A stretch of 64,000 nucleotides of DNA from Halodurantibacterium daqingensis (GCF_042666235.1 NZ_JBHTFQ010000006.1:1-64000); one strand, 5' to 3'; positions 12,942 to 21,485 are shown, numbered from the stretch's first letter. Program-made: numbers and translations. The notes: generated from the letters alone by a model not told the origin.

Positions 12942-14344
12942 GGCCGAGAAGTGCGCTGCGGGAGTCGCAGCTCCGCATCTACCGCGAAGCTATCGATCAT
13001 CCGGCCCGGTTGATCGTGCTGAAGATGTCAGGCGGCAAGACGGCCGCCATGCTGACCGCGATCCGCGACATGCTGGACAGCTTCACGATCCGCAAGGTTC
13101 TCGTGATCGCGCCGAAACTGGTTGCGAAGAGCGGCTGGCCGGCCGAAATTCGCGAATGGAGGCACACCCACGTCCTGAGTTATGCCGTCTGCGTCGGCAG
13201 CGAGGCTGAGCGTCGGGCCGCGCTTGAACAGGATGTGGAAATCACCATCGTCAACAAGGACGTGCTGCCGTGGCTCGCGAAGCATCTCGGCACGGTGAAG
13301 AACTGGCCTTGGGACTGCGTGATCGTGGACGAGTCCAGCATGTTCAAGGCCGGCAAGAAGCGCACCACAAGGGCTCGGGTCAAGGGGAAGGATGGAACGG
13401 TGCGCGTCCGGAAGGGCGGGAACATGACGCGCTTCGGAGTTCTGACCACGGCGCGGAAGAAGATCAGCCGCATTTACCTGCTGACCGGCACCCCGGCGCC
13501 GAACGGCGTTGAGGACTTGTGGGGTCAGATTTACCTGCTGGATCAGGGGGAACGTCTCGGGCAGAGCTTGACCGCGTTCCATCAACGCTGGTTCGACAAG
13601 AACAGATACACGCACCAGATCACGGTGAAACCCGGTGCTGAGGAAGAAATCATGTCCCGCGTCCAGGATGTGATGATCAGCCTTCCGGCAGAGAAGGCCA
13701 CCGAGGATCCGATCTATATCCCTGTCAAAGTCACACTCCCCGAGAAGGTGATGAAAGAGTATCGTGACTTTGAGCGTTCTCTTGTTTCGAAACCGTATGA
13801 TGTCGAAGCCGTGAGCAAAGGGGTTCTTGCCAACAAACTGTTGCAATTTAGCAACGGTTCAATGTATCGCGAAGACGGGAGTGTCGCGGCTGTCCACAAC
13901 GAAAAACTGGACGCACTTGACGAGATCATCGAGCAGGCTGCTGGCGACCCGATCCTCGTGTTCTACAGTTTCAAGTTCGATCTGGAGGCGATCAGGAAGA
14001 GACACCCACGCGCTGTAGTTCTCAATGAATGCGACGACGCCGTTGATCTGTGGAACGCTGGTAAGATACCGATTTTGCTGGCACATCCGGCCTCATGCGC
14101 CCACGGCTTGAACATGCAGTACGGTGGTCACATCGCCGTATGGTTCGGGCTCACCTGGTCCTTGGAGTTGTATCAGCAGGCAAACGCGAGGCTCCCTCGA
14201 CCGGGCCAGAAACACCTTGTCGCGATTTACCAGATCATCGCAGAAGGGACTTACGATGAAGTCGCACTGGAGGTTCTTGGACGCAAAGGTGTCACTCAGG
14301 ACGCGGTGATTCGCAGCACGTTATCTCATTTCAATCTAGCATAG
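12938..14344 (+). CDS. SNF2-family phage DNA helicase
   Basis: A 468-aa superfamily 2 ATPase. Motif I is a short KMSGGKTAAML near residue 30, motif II is VIVDESSMFKAG near 130, motif III is LLTGTPAPNG near 185, and motif VI is QQANARLPRPGQ near 420. It lacks the long accessory regions of chromatin remodellers and matches the compact helicases found with VRR-NUC in phages. It probably remodels DNA or forks together with the nuclease. It is the last gene of the rightward replication operon; a short AT-rich promoter region follows. Confidence 0.9.
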   Translation: MRPRSALRESQLRIYREAIDHPARLIVLKMSGGKTAAMLTAIRDMLDSFTIRKVLVIAPKLVAKSGWPAEIREWRHTHVLSYAVCVGSEAERRAALEQDVEITIVNKDVLPWLAKHLGTVKNWPWDCVIVDESSMFKAGKKRTTRARVKGKDGTVRVRKGGNMTRFGVLTTARKKISRIYLLTGTPAPNGVEDLWGQIYLLDQGERLGQSLTAFHQRWFDKNRYTHQITVKPGAEEEIMSRVQDVMISLPAEKATEDPIYIPVKVTLPEKVMKEYRDFERSLVSKPYDVEAVSKGVLANKLLQFSNGSMYREDGSVAAVHNEKLDALDEIIEQAAGDPILVFYSFKFDLEAIRKRHPRAVVLNECDDAVDLWNAGKIPILLAHPASCAHGLNMQYGGHIAVWFGLTWSLELYQQANARLPRPGQKHLVAIYQIIAEGTYDEVALEVLGRKGVTQDAVIRSTLSHFNLA

Positions 14345-14390
14345 TTTTGGTGTGACCCTCCCCTTGAAAATTCACAATTATTGATACATA

Positions 14391-14409
14391 TTTCACTTTA
14401 TAAGTGAAA
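14391..14409. promoter_or_regulatory. Operator-like perfect palindrome
   Basis: TTTCACTT, three bases, AAGTGAAA has perfect 8-bp arms in an AT-rich stretch just before the first XRE regulator (start 14425). Its position over the ribosome-binding region or promoter suggests an autoregulatory operator for one of the two XRE proteins. Confidence 0.6.
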
Positions 14410-14424
14410 AACGAGGGTTCGCCA

Positions 14425-15096
14425 ATGACGATCAAACTCAAACACCCGGATTTCTTTCGGCGTCTGCAACAGGCGTGCGAGGCTAATCCTCTTGTTCCAC
14501 CGAAGCATAGCGGTCAGCTCGTGTGGCTGGCCGACCAGATCCGCAAGCGCGGAAAGACATCCCCGTCCGTGGAGAGCGTGCGAAAATGGATGAGCGGCGA
14601 GACGATGCCGCGGCACGACGCCATGCTCGGTTTGGCAGAAATTCTCGGAGTTGATGCCAATTGGCTTGCCTTCGGAACCGGCGAGGTCTCGACCAAGCAT
14701 CAGGCTGTGTCCCGCAGCCGGAATGCTTCCGGTGCAGTGAACGTGGTTGCAGGTATAGCCCAGATGAGCGGCGGTTCTGTGGCTTTCCCGAAGGAAGGTG
14801 AGAAGGCTGCCGAACAGGACAAGGTGAGCCTTTATGTGTACATGGATGGCGCGCACTACCGCATCACGGTGATTCCGAGTGAAGATGTCGAAGGCAAACT
14901 GACCTTCCATGTGCCGGTCGAATGCCTGATTTCAGACGAGCCTCCGCTGATCATCGGGATCAACCCGCTCGAAGACTTCCGGTTCGAACTCTACCGCATC
15001 ACGCCGGATATGCTGGAAGCTGGAACACGCAAGGGGGCTTTCGTTGTGGTTGAACTGAACCCCAACTGGAAGAAGATGAAAGGTTTCCTCAAATGA
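14425..15096 (+). CDS. XRE-family phage regulator, 223 aa
   Basis: The start was chosen at ATG 14425, with GAGGG seven bases upstream. The N-terminal domain is a Cro/cI-type HTH: LVWLADQIRKRGKTSPSVES, RKWMSGETMPRHDAMLGLAE, then LGVDANWLAFGTG. After a linker the C-terminal half (DKVSLYVYMDGAHYRITVIP, ending KMKGFLK) is a beta-rich domain that I do not recognise; it lacks a clear S24 Ser/Lys pair. It sits immediately upstream of the S24 repressor in the same direction and behind a palindromic operator, so the two probably form the lysogeny control module. Confidence 0.8.
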   Translation: MTIKLKHPDFFRRLQQACEANPLVPPKHSGQLVWLADQIRKRGKTSPSVESVRKWMSGETMPRHDAMLGLAEILGVDANWLAFGTGEVSTKHQAVSRSRNASGAVNVVAGIAQMSGGSVAFPKEGEKAAEQDKVSLYVYMDGAHYRITVIPSEDVEGKLTFHVPVECLISDEPPLIIGINPLEDFRFELYRITPDMLEAGTRKGAFVVVELNPNWKKMKGFLK

Positions 15097-15188
15097 GCAT
15101 CCGTGTCGCATCGGTGGTGCTGTGCGCTTTTCCTCACAAGACATAGTGTTATCCATCGAAAGCAGTCTGTAAACCTCGGGGATTTCAG

Positions 15189-15803
15189 ATGAAATTCCAC
15201 CTCAAGAAGTTCAGGGAAGCCCGCGGGCTCACTCAGGGGCAGATGGCCGAGATGCTTGGCATTTCGACCGGTCTTTATAATGGACTTGAGAACGGCAAGC
15301 GGCGGATGAACTCCGACTACCTCCAAGGCGCAGCCGATATCTTTGGCGTTCGCCCGGCCGACTTGATCGTCGACGTACCTGTGGCAATCGTCGTTCCAGG
15401 CCGAGCTGGCGCCGGCGCCCAGGTGCATCTGATTGAGGATCACGCCAAGGGCGCTGGCCTCTACATGGTCGAATGCCCACCGCAGCTTCCGCCCAAGGGT
15501 ATCGTGGCGGTCGAGATCGAGGGCGACAGCATGGTACCTGTCTATTCACAGGGCGATCTGCTGTTCTATTCGCGCAATACCCTCGGCGTGCCGACCGGGG
15601 CGATCAACCGCAAATGCGTCTGCGAAGACGAAGAGGGGCATATCTGGATCAAGCAGGTCAAGGTCGGCAGTGAGCCCGGGCTTTTCAATCTGCTGTCCAT
15701 CAACCCAACAGGTGCGAACCTGCACAACATCCGCCTGAAATGGGCCGCCCCCGTGCGCCTTCATCTGCCACATGAATTTGTAAAAAGAGTCGGTTCTCAA
15801 TGA
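15189..15803 (+). CDS. Phage repressor with XRE HTH and S24 (LexA/cI-type) domain
   Basis: A 204-aa protein with an N-terminal HTH (REARGLTQGQMAEMLGISTG, YNGLENGKRRM) and a C-terminal S24 peptidase-like domain: VEIEGDSMVPVYSQGDLLFY contains the nucleophile Ser and GHIWIKQVKVG the general-base Lys. An AGAGA stretch near residue 75 is a possible self-cleavage region. Such proteins keep the prophage silent and are inactivated through RecA after DNA damage. It is preceded by 90 bases with possible promoter elements and followed by the C5 methyltransferase. Confidence 0.88.
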   Translation: MKFHLKKFREARGLTQGQMAEMLGISTGLYNGLENGKRRMNSDYLQGAADIFGVRPADLIVDVPVAIVVPGRAGAGAQVHLIEDHAKGAGLYMVECPPQLPPKGIVAVEIEGDSMVPVYSQGDLLFYSRNTLGVPTGAINRKCVCEDEEGHIWIKQVKVGSEPGLFNLLSINPTGANLHNIRLKWAAPVRLHLPHEFVKRVGSQ

Positions 15804-15832
15804 ACCCGAACAGCCACATCGGCCTTTAGTGA

Positions 15833-15850
15833 TTTCACTTTTCGCGTGAC
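15833..15850. promoter_or_regulatory. Possible second operator half-site upstream of the C5 methyltransferase
   Basis: TTTCACTT, identical to the left arm of the palindrome at 14391, is followed seven bases later by GTGA, giving a weaker TCAC...GTGA palindrome. It lies about 50 bases before the methyltransferase start and could bind the same regulator. Confidence 0.3.
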
Positions 15851-15898
15851 TCGCACTTAAGACGTGTCTATCATGAGGTTCCCTTATCGGAGCCTCAC

Positions 15899-17569
15899 AT
15901 GCGTTTTGGAAGCATATGTTCCGGCATCGAGGCGGCATCCGTCGCATGGCACGATCACGACTGGGAAGCCGCCTGGCTTGCCGAGGTTGATGTAGCCGCC
16001 TCTGCCGTTCTCGCCCATCGGCTCGGCGCCACAGCCCCCGTATTTCCCTTGGACCCTGATCAACCCGGTCTTCCGACCAAGGAACAAAAGTCACGACTGG
16101 CGGCGATCAAGGCTGCGCGGAAGATAGAGTGGGGCGACCGGCTCACGAACTGGGGTGACTTCACCCGGATTCCGGAACTGATCCGGCAAGGTAAAGCCGA
16201 GGCTCCAGACGTGCTTTGCGGCGGCACACCTTGCCAAAGCTACTCGATCGCGGGTCGCAGGGAAGGTCTTGAAGACTCCCGCGGCCAACTCACCCTTAAA
16301 TTCGTGGAGCTGGCCGATGCCATCGACGAACAACGCGCCCGACGCGGCGAACCACCTTGCGTTGTCTTCTGGGAAAACGTGCCCGGAGTTCTCTCATCCA
16401 AGGATAACGCCTTCGGTTGCTTCCTTGCTGACCTTGCCGGAGAAGATCTGCCGCTCGAACCACCAGGGAAGCGGTGGGAGAACTCTGGTGTTGTGCTTGG
16501 ACCCAAAAGGGCAATCGCGTGGACCGTCAAGGATGCCCAATATTTCGGCTTGGCCCAACGACGCGCACGTGTGTTCGTTGTCGCAAGTGCTCGTGAGGGG
16601 TTCGATCCCGCGTCAGTATTATTTGAGTTCGACGGCGTGCGCAGGGATTCTGCGCCGAGCCGAGAAACGTGGCAAGACGTTGCCGGAACCCTTGCTTCGC
16701 GCGCTGACGGCTGCGGCGAGCGGCACTTCCAGCCGTGTGAAGTGCATCGGGAGGACGGCCGAGGGCGAGATGCTGCTTCAGGTCGAGGACGAACTGAGCG
16801 ACCTGCTGGGGTGATCACCATGGCCCACGGTCAGGGCGGCGCCGAGATCAGCTTTGACCGATGCCCGACCTTGACCTGCAACCATGAAGCCCCCATCGCC
16901 GCCTACGATGAAAGTCTTCTGTGCTTCTCATGCAAGGACTACGGCGGCGATGCAACCTTTGAACTAGCTCCGACCATGCGGGCGATGAACCGTTCGGCTT
17001 CACACGCCAACGCAGGAGGGCAACTGGCTGTCGTGGTTCACGGGACGCAAGACCCTTGTACCAGCGAGAACCTGGCTTTTGCTCTCGGGCGCAACAACGG
17101 CGGGGAGAATGCCGTCTGCGTGTCCGGAGATGTGACCCACACTCTCACAGCTGAGGGTTTCGACGCCAGCGAGGACGGCACGGGTCGCGGTCAACCGATC
17201 GTGGCCTGTAATTTCCAGGCAAGCCAGTCCGGGGTACGGCTGAGCGAAACTGCCGGTACGATTGACGCCAATTATGGGCCGCGGCGCCACAACGGGGTTC
17301 TTGAGGGCGACATGGCCGTCCGTCGCCTGATGCCGGTCGAGTGCGAGCGCCTTCAGGGTTTCGATGACGACTGGACCCTCGTGCCGGTCGGCAAGAAACT
17401 TGCGGCCGACGGTCCCCGCTACAAGCAGCTCGGTAACTCGTGGGCGGTTCCCTGCGTCCGGTGGATCGGCGGCAGGATCGACCAGCACCTGGCGGAACTC
17501 GACGGGCGCATTGTTGAGGCGCATCCAGTCGAAGTTGACGCGATGATTCTCTGGCTTATCGCCCCCTGA
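15899..17569 (+). CDS. DNA (cytosine-5) methyltransferase
   Basis: A 556-aa phage-type Dcm. Motif I is FGSICSGIEAASVAW, motif IV is GGTPCQSYSIAGRREGL with the catalytic Cys, motif VI is ENVPGVL, motif VIII is QRRARVFVV, and the C-terminal motifs are LMPVECERLQGFDDDW and YKQLGNSWAVP. The long region between about residues 240 and 480 is the variable target-recognition part. Around residues 275-305 it is Arg/Gly-rich and, in the +1 frame, encodes EDELSDLLG followed by a stop, which looks like an imported gene end. GGAG lies eight bases before the ATG. It probably shields element DNA from host restriction. Confidence 0.92.
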   Translation: MRFGSICSGIEAASVAWHDHDWEAAWLAEVDVAASAVLAHRLGATAPVFPLDPDQPGLPTKEQKSRLAAIKAARKIEWGDRLTNWGDFTRIPELIRQGKAEAPDVLCGGTPCQSYSIAGRREGLEDSRGQLTLKFVELADAIDEQRARRGEPPCVVFWENVPGVLSSKDNAFGCFLADLAGEDLPLEPPGKRWENSGVVLGPKRAIAWTVKDAQYFGLAQRRARVFVVASAREGFDPASVLFEFDGVRRDSAPSRETWQDVAGTLASRADGCGERHFQPCEVHREDGRGRDAASGRGRTERPAGVITMAHGQGGAEISFDRCPTLTCNHEAPIAAYDESLLCFSCKDYGGDATFELAPTMRAMNRSASHANAGGQLAVVVHGTQDPCTSENLAFALGRNNGGENAVCVSGDVTHTLTAEGFDASEDGTGRGQPIVACNFQASQSGVRLSETAGTIDANYGPRRHNGVLEGDMAVRRLMPVECERLQGFDDDWTLVPVGKKLAADGPRYKQLGNSWAVPCVRWIGGRIDQHLAELDGRIVEAHPVEVDAMILWLIAP

Positions 17570-17584
17570 AACCTTCCATTCGTC
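17549..17584 (+). repeat. 36-bp direct repeat, copy 1
   Basis: Covers the last codons and stop of the C5 methyltransferase (LWLIAP) and 15 bases beyond. It matches copy 2 at 18741-18776 in 31 of 36 positions, with the final 20 bases identical. Together the copies bracket the 111-aa gene and the PP-loop gene. Confidence 0.85.
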
Positions 17585-17607
17585 TCAAGTTTTGGAGCCC
17601 GACCACC

Positions 17608-17943
17608 ATGAGAGAGACTATTGCGGCTAAAGTAGAGCCCACCTTTCGCGCTGATATTTTCATCGGCGGTTCTGTCGATGCCGCCCGCGAGGCTTGTCGA
17701 GAGTTCGTAATGCGGGGCCTTTGTGTTTCGATGTCCCCTTGCGATTTCATCTACACAGGGGGAGTGGAGAGCGGTGTCCGGATCGGCCTAATCAATTATC
17801 CAAGGTTCCCGAAGAGTCCGACCGAGATTACGGAAGACGCTTTGGAACTGGCCCGCTTCCTGATTGTCCGGTTGCATCAGAGTTCGGCGTCAGTGGTCAC
17901 CGACTCGAATACGACCTGGTTGACCCGCCGCGAGGTTGACTGA
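17608..17943 (+). CDS. Hypothetical phage protein, 111 aa
   Basis: Begins at ATG 17608 with GGAG nine bases upstream; its stop overlaps the next start (TGATG), so it is coupled to the PP-loop gene. The fold reads as alternating strands and helices (FRADIFIGGSVDAAREACREF, ...DALELARFLIVRLHQSSASV), with two cysteines in RGLCVSMSPCDF. No family was recognised. It travels with the PP-loop gene between the two 36-bp repeats and may be its partner. Confidence 0.65.
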   Translation: MRETIAAKVEPTFRADIFIGGSVDAAREACREFVMRGLCVSMSPCDFIYTGGVESGVRIGLINYPRFPKSPTEITEDALELARFLIVRLHQSSASVVTDSNTTWLTRREVD

Positions 17944-18761
17944 TGGATCTGTGTTTTGGAGATCGGATTGTCGTCTGGTTCTCGAACGGTGCCGCCAGCG
18001 CGGTCGCGTGGTACGAAGCGGTTCGGCGGTATGGTGATATCTGCGAGGTGGTTGCGGTTAACAACCCGGTCGCCGAAGAGGACGAGGACAACAAGAGGTT
18101 CGCGCAGGACGTGGCGAGGTGGGTGGGAGGCGAGATCGTCTTCTGGTGTAATCCCAAGTTTAGCCACGCCTCGGCGGTCCAAGTGTGGGACCACAAGAAG
18201 GCCATGTCATTCCCGCGCGGCGCGCCCTGCACGGACCTACTGAAGAAGGCCGCGCGGCAGGATTATGAGCGTCACCATCGGGTTGATTGGCATGTGTTCG
18301 GCTTCACTTCCGATGAGAAGGCTCGGCATGACCGCTTTGTGCTGACTGAGCGTGAGAACGTGCTTCCGGTTCTGATTGAGGCTGACATCAGCAAGGACGA
18401 CTGCTACCAGATCGTCCATCGAGCCGGCTTGGTGCTTCCGCTGAGCTATCGCCTCGGATATCCTAACGCGAACTGCATTGGCTGCGTGAAGGCCACCAGT
18501 GCGACCTACTGGAACCATGTGCGTCAGGTCCATCCAGAGGTGTTCCGTCACCGCGCTGAGCAATCCCGACGCCTCGGAGTTCGCCTTGTCCGTTACAAGG
18601 GTGAGCGCATCTTTCTGGACGAATTGCCGGTGGATGCGGTTGGCCGACCCATGAAGACGATGAGGATTGAGTGTGGGGTATTCTGTGAAGAGTGGTCACC
18701 GAATACCGATTCTTTCGACTTTCCAATTAATGCCCTTAGGCTTTGGCTCACCGCAGCCTGA
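17943..18761 (+). CDS. PAPS-reductase-like PP-loop protein of phage type
   Basis: A 272-aa protein of the phosphoadenosine phosphosulfate reductase/PP-loop superfamily. The PP-loop is VWFSNGAASAVAWYEA near residue 12, with N where many relatives have G or C. Further family features are AEEDEDNKRFAQDVARWVG, GAPCTDLLKKAARQDYE, FGFTSDEKARHDRF, and a NCIGCVKATS cysteine pair near residue 178. The superfamily adenylates or transfers sulfur; phage members are common but mostly uncharacterised. Relatives include DndC of DNA phosphorothioation. Next to a C5 methyltransferase it may take part in nucleic-acid modification, but assimilation-like sulfur metabolism cannot be excluded. Confidence 0.85.
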   Translation: MDLCFGDRIVVWFSNGAASAVAWYEAVRRYGDICEVVAVNNPVAEEDEDNKRFAQDVARWVGGEIVFWCNPKFSHASAVQVWDHKKAMSFPRGAPCTDLLKKAARQDYERHHRVDWHVFGFTSDEKARHDRFVLTERENVLPVLIEADISKDDCYQIVHRAGLVLPLSYRLGYPNANCIGCVKATSATYWNHVRQVHPEVFRHRAEQSRRLGVRLVRYKGERIFLDELPVDAVGRPMKTMRIECGVFCEEWSPNTDSFDFPINALRLWLTAA

Positions 18762-18776
18762 AACCTTCCATTCGTC
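18741..18776 (+). repeat. 36-bp direct repeat, copy 2
   Basis: Covers the last codons and stop of the PP-loop gene (LWLTAA) and 15 bases beyond. The last 20 bases are identical to copy 1 at 17549-17584. Confidence 0.85.
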
Positions 18777-19763
18777 CCAATACATCCCAGAGGCTGTTGG
18801 TATCATTGTTGGTATCAACAGCCTTAACGTATTGATTATAAACACTCTGTGGTAGCGGCCTCGGGTACCACGCTGAATGCATTCGATGTTTCTGGATGCA
18901 CGGATAGGCGTGTCGATGAATGTTCCCACAGGATTCGTCCGCTGTTCCCACATCCCCGTTCCGTTCACGTTCTCTTCTTCTGGGCCTCGATTGCCCTTGC
19001 ACGTTGTCTGGCGGCGCGGGGAGGCTCGGTTTCACGTGCGGCCCTTGCCTGATCGCCCGCTTATTCAGACATCCCGGCGAAGCGTTTCCTGAGCCCGCGT
19101 CAGTGCCCTGTGCACTGCCTTCGGGTCAGCGGCGACCGGTACAGACGGGTGCTGACGCCACGCTTTCCCTACGGCGGCGCCGGGGCTCTGTTCGGGCCGC
19201 CCGTCCCGCGCCGGATGACACCCCTTTCGCCGGGTGACCTGCCGATCTGCTTTCCCATCCGGAGGATCTCTGGCGCGAACCGGACGAAGGTGCCCGGAGA
19301 TCCTCAGCGATCGGCAGCATGTCCGTCGAAGCAAGACATGGCCCGCAGCGATTTTCGACCGCGCCGTCGACGCGAAGCGGTATCTTGGTCTGGTGACGCC
19401 GGGCGCCTGATGGGGCGCCCGCGGCCCGGGATCGGGTCCTCGACGCGGCGCCTTCGTGTCGGCCCGTGACAGCAGCGCGCCGGACGTCTCGACCGTGCCG
19501 ACGCCGTTTTTCGGCCTTCCGGCCACCAATGCTTCGCACGCAAGTGGCCGCCATCTGCACGACCCGACCCACGACAGCCCTGTGCTGCGAATGATCCCGA
19601 AGAACCGGCGGAGGGGCCGTCGGGGGATGAGGGCGGCTTTCTGGCGCGCCGGGTTCGAGTGGCGGTCCGGCAAGCCGCGCACGAGGCTGACCGGGCCGGG
19701 GGTGCGGCACAGCAGCGTCCGGTGGAGGCGGGAGAGGGGCGGGGCCATGCGCCCCGCCCGATC
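18762..19763. other. Prophage-chromosome junction region without a convincing gene; possible attachment site
   Basis: About 1 kb with no supported gene. Its first 130 bases are AT-rich. They contain TGTTGGTATCA twice in direct orientation at 18795-18805 and 18807-18817, nested in GGCTGTTG/CAACAGCC inverted arms (18792-18799 and 18816-18823). Such a cluster could be an integrase core site or a terminator-like fold. From about 18.95 kb composition becomes high-GC chromosomal. A leftward frame ending at 19065 (last residues TRAQETLRRDV) might be a decayed gene end, but it has no recognisable domain. No tRNA is seen here. Confidence 0.45.
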
Positions 19764-20414
19764 CTAGAACCGGTAGGTCACCGCGAGCTTGAGATAGGGC
19801 AGGACGTTCCAGTCCGAAACATCGTCCTCGATGCTCTGGCGCAGGCCGGCGAGATCCTCCTCGAAGGCCGGCTGGAAGGCCGGGCCGCCGTTCTGCCAGC
19901 CGCTGACACGGGTGCGGAACCCGCCGACGAAGATCGCGCCGGCATCTCCGGACAGGCTCCATCCCGGGCCACCGCGGCCCGTTTCGAACCCGAGGGCCAG
20001 CATGGGGCTGATGTCGCGCTCGGGACGCACATCGGCATGAACGGCGCCGCTATAGACATTGCCCTGAACGGTGATCGTGCCGCTTGCATCGCCCGTGGCG
20101 CGGTAGTTCGACAGGAACAGGCCGGCCGATACCCGCATCGGCCCGAAACCGGGATAGTAATCGCCCAGCAGCGCAACCCCGCCAAGCCGCAGATCGCCGT
20201 CCAGCGGCGTTCCGTCCACGGTTTCACCGCGTGAGAACGACCCGTATCCGACCGGCACGCGAAGCCCGAACTGTTCGGTCAACCGGCTGCTGAACTCGAC
20301 CGTCGCGCCAAGCGTGCTGAAACCCGCACCCACTGCGAATTCCGGTGCCATCTGTGCCTGTGCGGTCGTGGCAAGGCCACAAGACAGGGCGAACGCATAG
20401 AGGTGGGTTTTCAT
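19764..20414 (-). CDS. Outer-membrane beta-barrel-like hypothetical protein
   Basis: A 216-aa protein with a cleavable signal peptide (MKTHLYAFALSCGLATTAQA, cut after AQA). The mature part alternates aromatic and polar residues in short strands separated by Gly/Asp turns (ATVEFSSRLTEQFGLRVPVG, LALGFETGRGG) and ends in YLKLAVTYRF. The terminal Phe and strand pattern are typical of BAM-assembled outer-membrane proteins. No enzyme or porin family was recognised. It is the first clear chromosomal gene right of the prophage arm. Confidence 0.75.
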   Translation of the reverse strand: MKTHLYAFALSCGLATTAQAQMAPEFAVGAGFSTLGATVEFSSRLTEQFGLRVPVGYGSFSRGETVDGTPLDGDLRLGGVALLGDYYPGFGPMRVSAGLFLSNYRATGDASGTITVQGNVYSGAVHADVRPERDISPMLALGFETGRGGPGWSLSGDAGAIFVGGFRTRVSGWQNGGPAFQPAFEEDLAGLRQSIEDDVSDWNVLPYLKLAVTYRF

Positions 20415-20547
20415 GCGGATCTCCTTCCGGTTGTTCGACGTCTCCTTAGGGTATAGTAAGGTTTTCCGCAGTTGCCCTCGAAATCGGCCGGAGCGGGAAA
20501 TATATCTTGTGGATGTGGCTTATCCGAGACGGCGGGGGACCGGCGCG

Positions 20548-21465
20548 CTATCCCTGTGCCACAAAGACATAGGCGGCATAGGCCAGAAGCAACGCCGCCC
20601 CGGTGCCCCGGCCGATCTGCGGCCGCGCCAGAAGCAGGGCCATCAGGAGCGCCGAAGCCGCGATCATTACCGGCAGGTCAAGCGTCAGGAACCGCGCCCC
20701 GACCGGGATCGGCGCGATGAGCGCCGTGGCCCCGAGGATCCCCAGCACGTTGAAGATGTTCGATCCGACGATGTTGCCGATGGCGATGGCCGACTGGCGT
20801 CGAAGCGCGGCGACCAACGAGGTGGCAAGCTCGGGCAGCGAGGTGCCGACGGCCACGATCGTCAGGCCAATGAAGGCTTCCGAAAGGCCCAGTGTCCTGG
20901 CAATGCTGACCGCACCATCAATCAGGAACCGCGCCCCCAGCATCAGCGCAAGAAGCCCTGCGCCCAGCCAGAGGGCCGACTGCCACAGCGGCTGCGCCGG
21001 TGCCAGATCCTCGTCATGCGCCGTGTTCCTCGCCTGGCGGTAGGCCAGGACCAGATAGATGACGAGGCCGAGCACCAGCGCCGCACCTGCCGGGCGCCCG
21101 ACCTCTCCCATCCAGAACAGCGGAACCAGCGCCACCGCGGCGATCATCATCACCGTCGCATCCCGCGCCAGCGTGCCTCCGGCCGCCCGGATCGGCCAGA
21201 CCAGGGCCGTCAGCCCGACGATCAGCAGGATGTTGCCGATGTTCGAGCCGATGACATTGCCAAGGGCGATATCGGGGGCGCCGCGCAGCGCCGCATCGAC
21301 CGAAACGAGCAGCTCGGGTGTCGAGGTGCCAAATCCCACCACTGTGAGACCGATCAGCAGCGGCGGAATGGCCAGACGTCGCGCAAATGCGACCGCGCCG
21401 CGCACAAGCGCTTCACCGCCCAGGAACAAACCCGTCAATCCGACAAGAAGCAAAAGCCAGTCCAA
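20548..21465 (-). CDS. Calcium/sodium antiporter (CaCA family, YrbG-like)
   Basis: A 305-aa inner-membrane exchanger with about ten hydrophobic segments and the two alpha-repeat signatures of the family: VVGFGTSTPELLVSVDAAL with GNVIGSNIGN in the first half, and IVAVGTSLPELATSLVAAL with GNIVGSNIFN in the second. The Glu in each TPEL/LPEL is the ion-binding residue of the family. The start was chosen at TTG 21465 because AGGAG lies six bases upstream; the open frame continues further but without a ribosome site. It probably exports Ca2+ in exchange for Na+ or H+. It is followed closely (downstream of the 103-aa gene) and may be co-transcribed with it. Confidence 0.9.
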   Translation of the reverse strand: MDWLLLLVGLTGLFLGGEALVRGAVAFARRLAIPPLLIGLTVVGFGTSTPELLVSVDAALRGAPDIALGNVIGSNIGNILLIVGLTALVWPIRAAGGTLARDATVMMIAAVALVPLFWMGEVGRPAGAALVLGLVIYLVLAYRQARNTAHDEDLAPAQPLWQSALWLGAGLLALMLGARFLIDGAVSIARTLGLSEAFIGLTIVAVGTSLPELATSLVAALRRQSAIAIGNIVGSNIFNVLGILGATALIAPIPVGARFLTLDLPVMIAASALLMALLLARPQIGRGTGAALLLAYAAYVFVAQG

Positions 21466-21485
21466 TCCCGTCTCCTGAGAATAAG

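Noticed and set aside
19065..19748. A 227-codon minus-strand frame beside the beta-barrel gene
   Set aside because: Arg/Pro/Gly-rich, no ribosome site and no domain; only the last 35 residues look faintly protein-like, which is not enough to call a gene.
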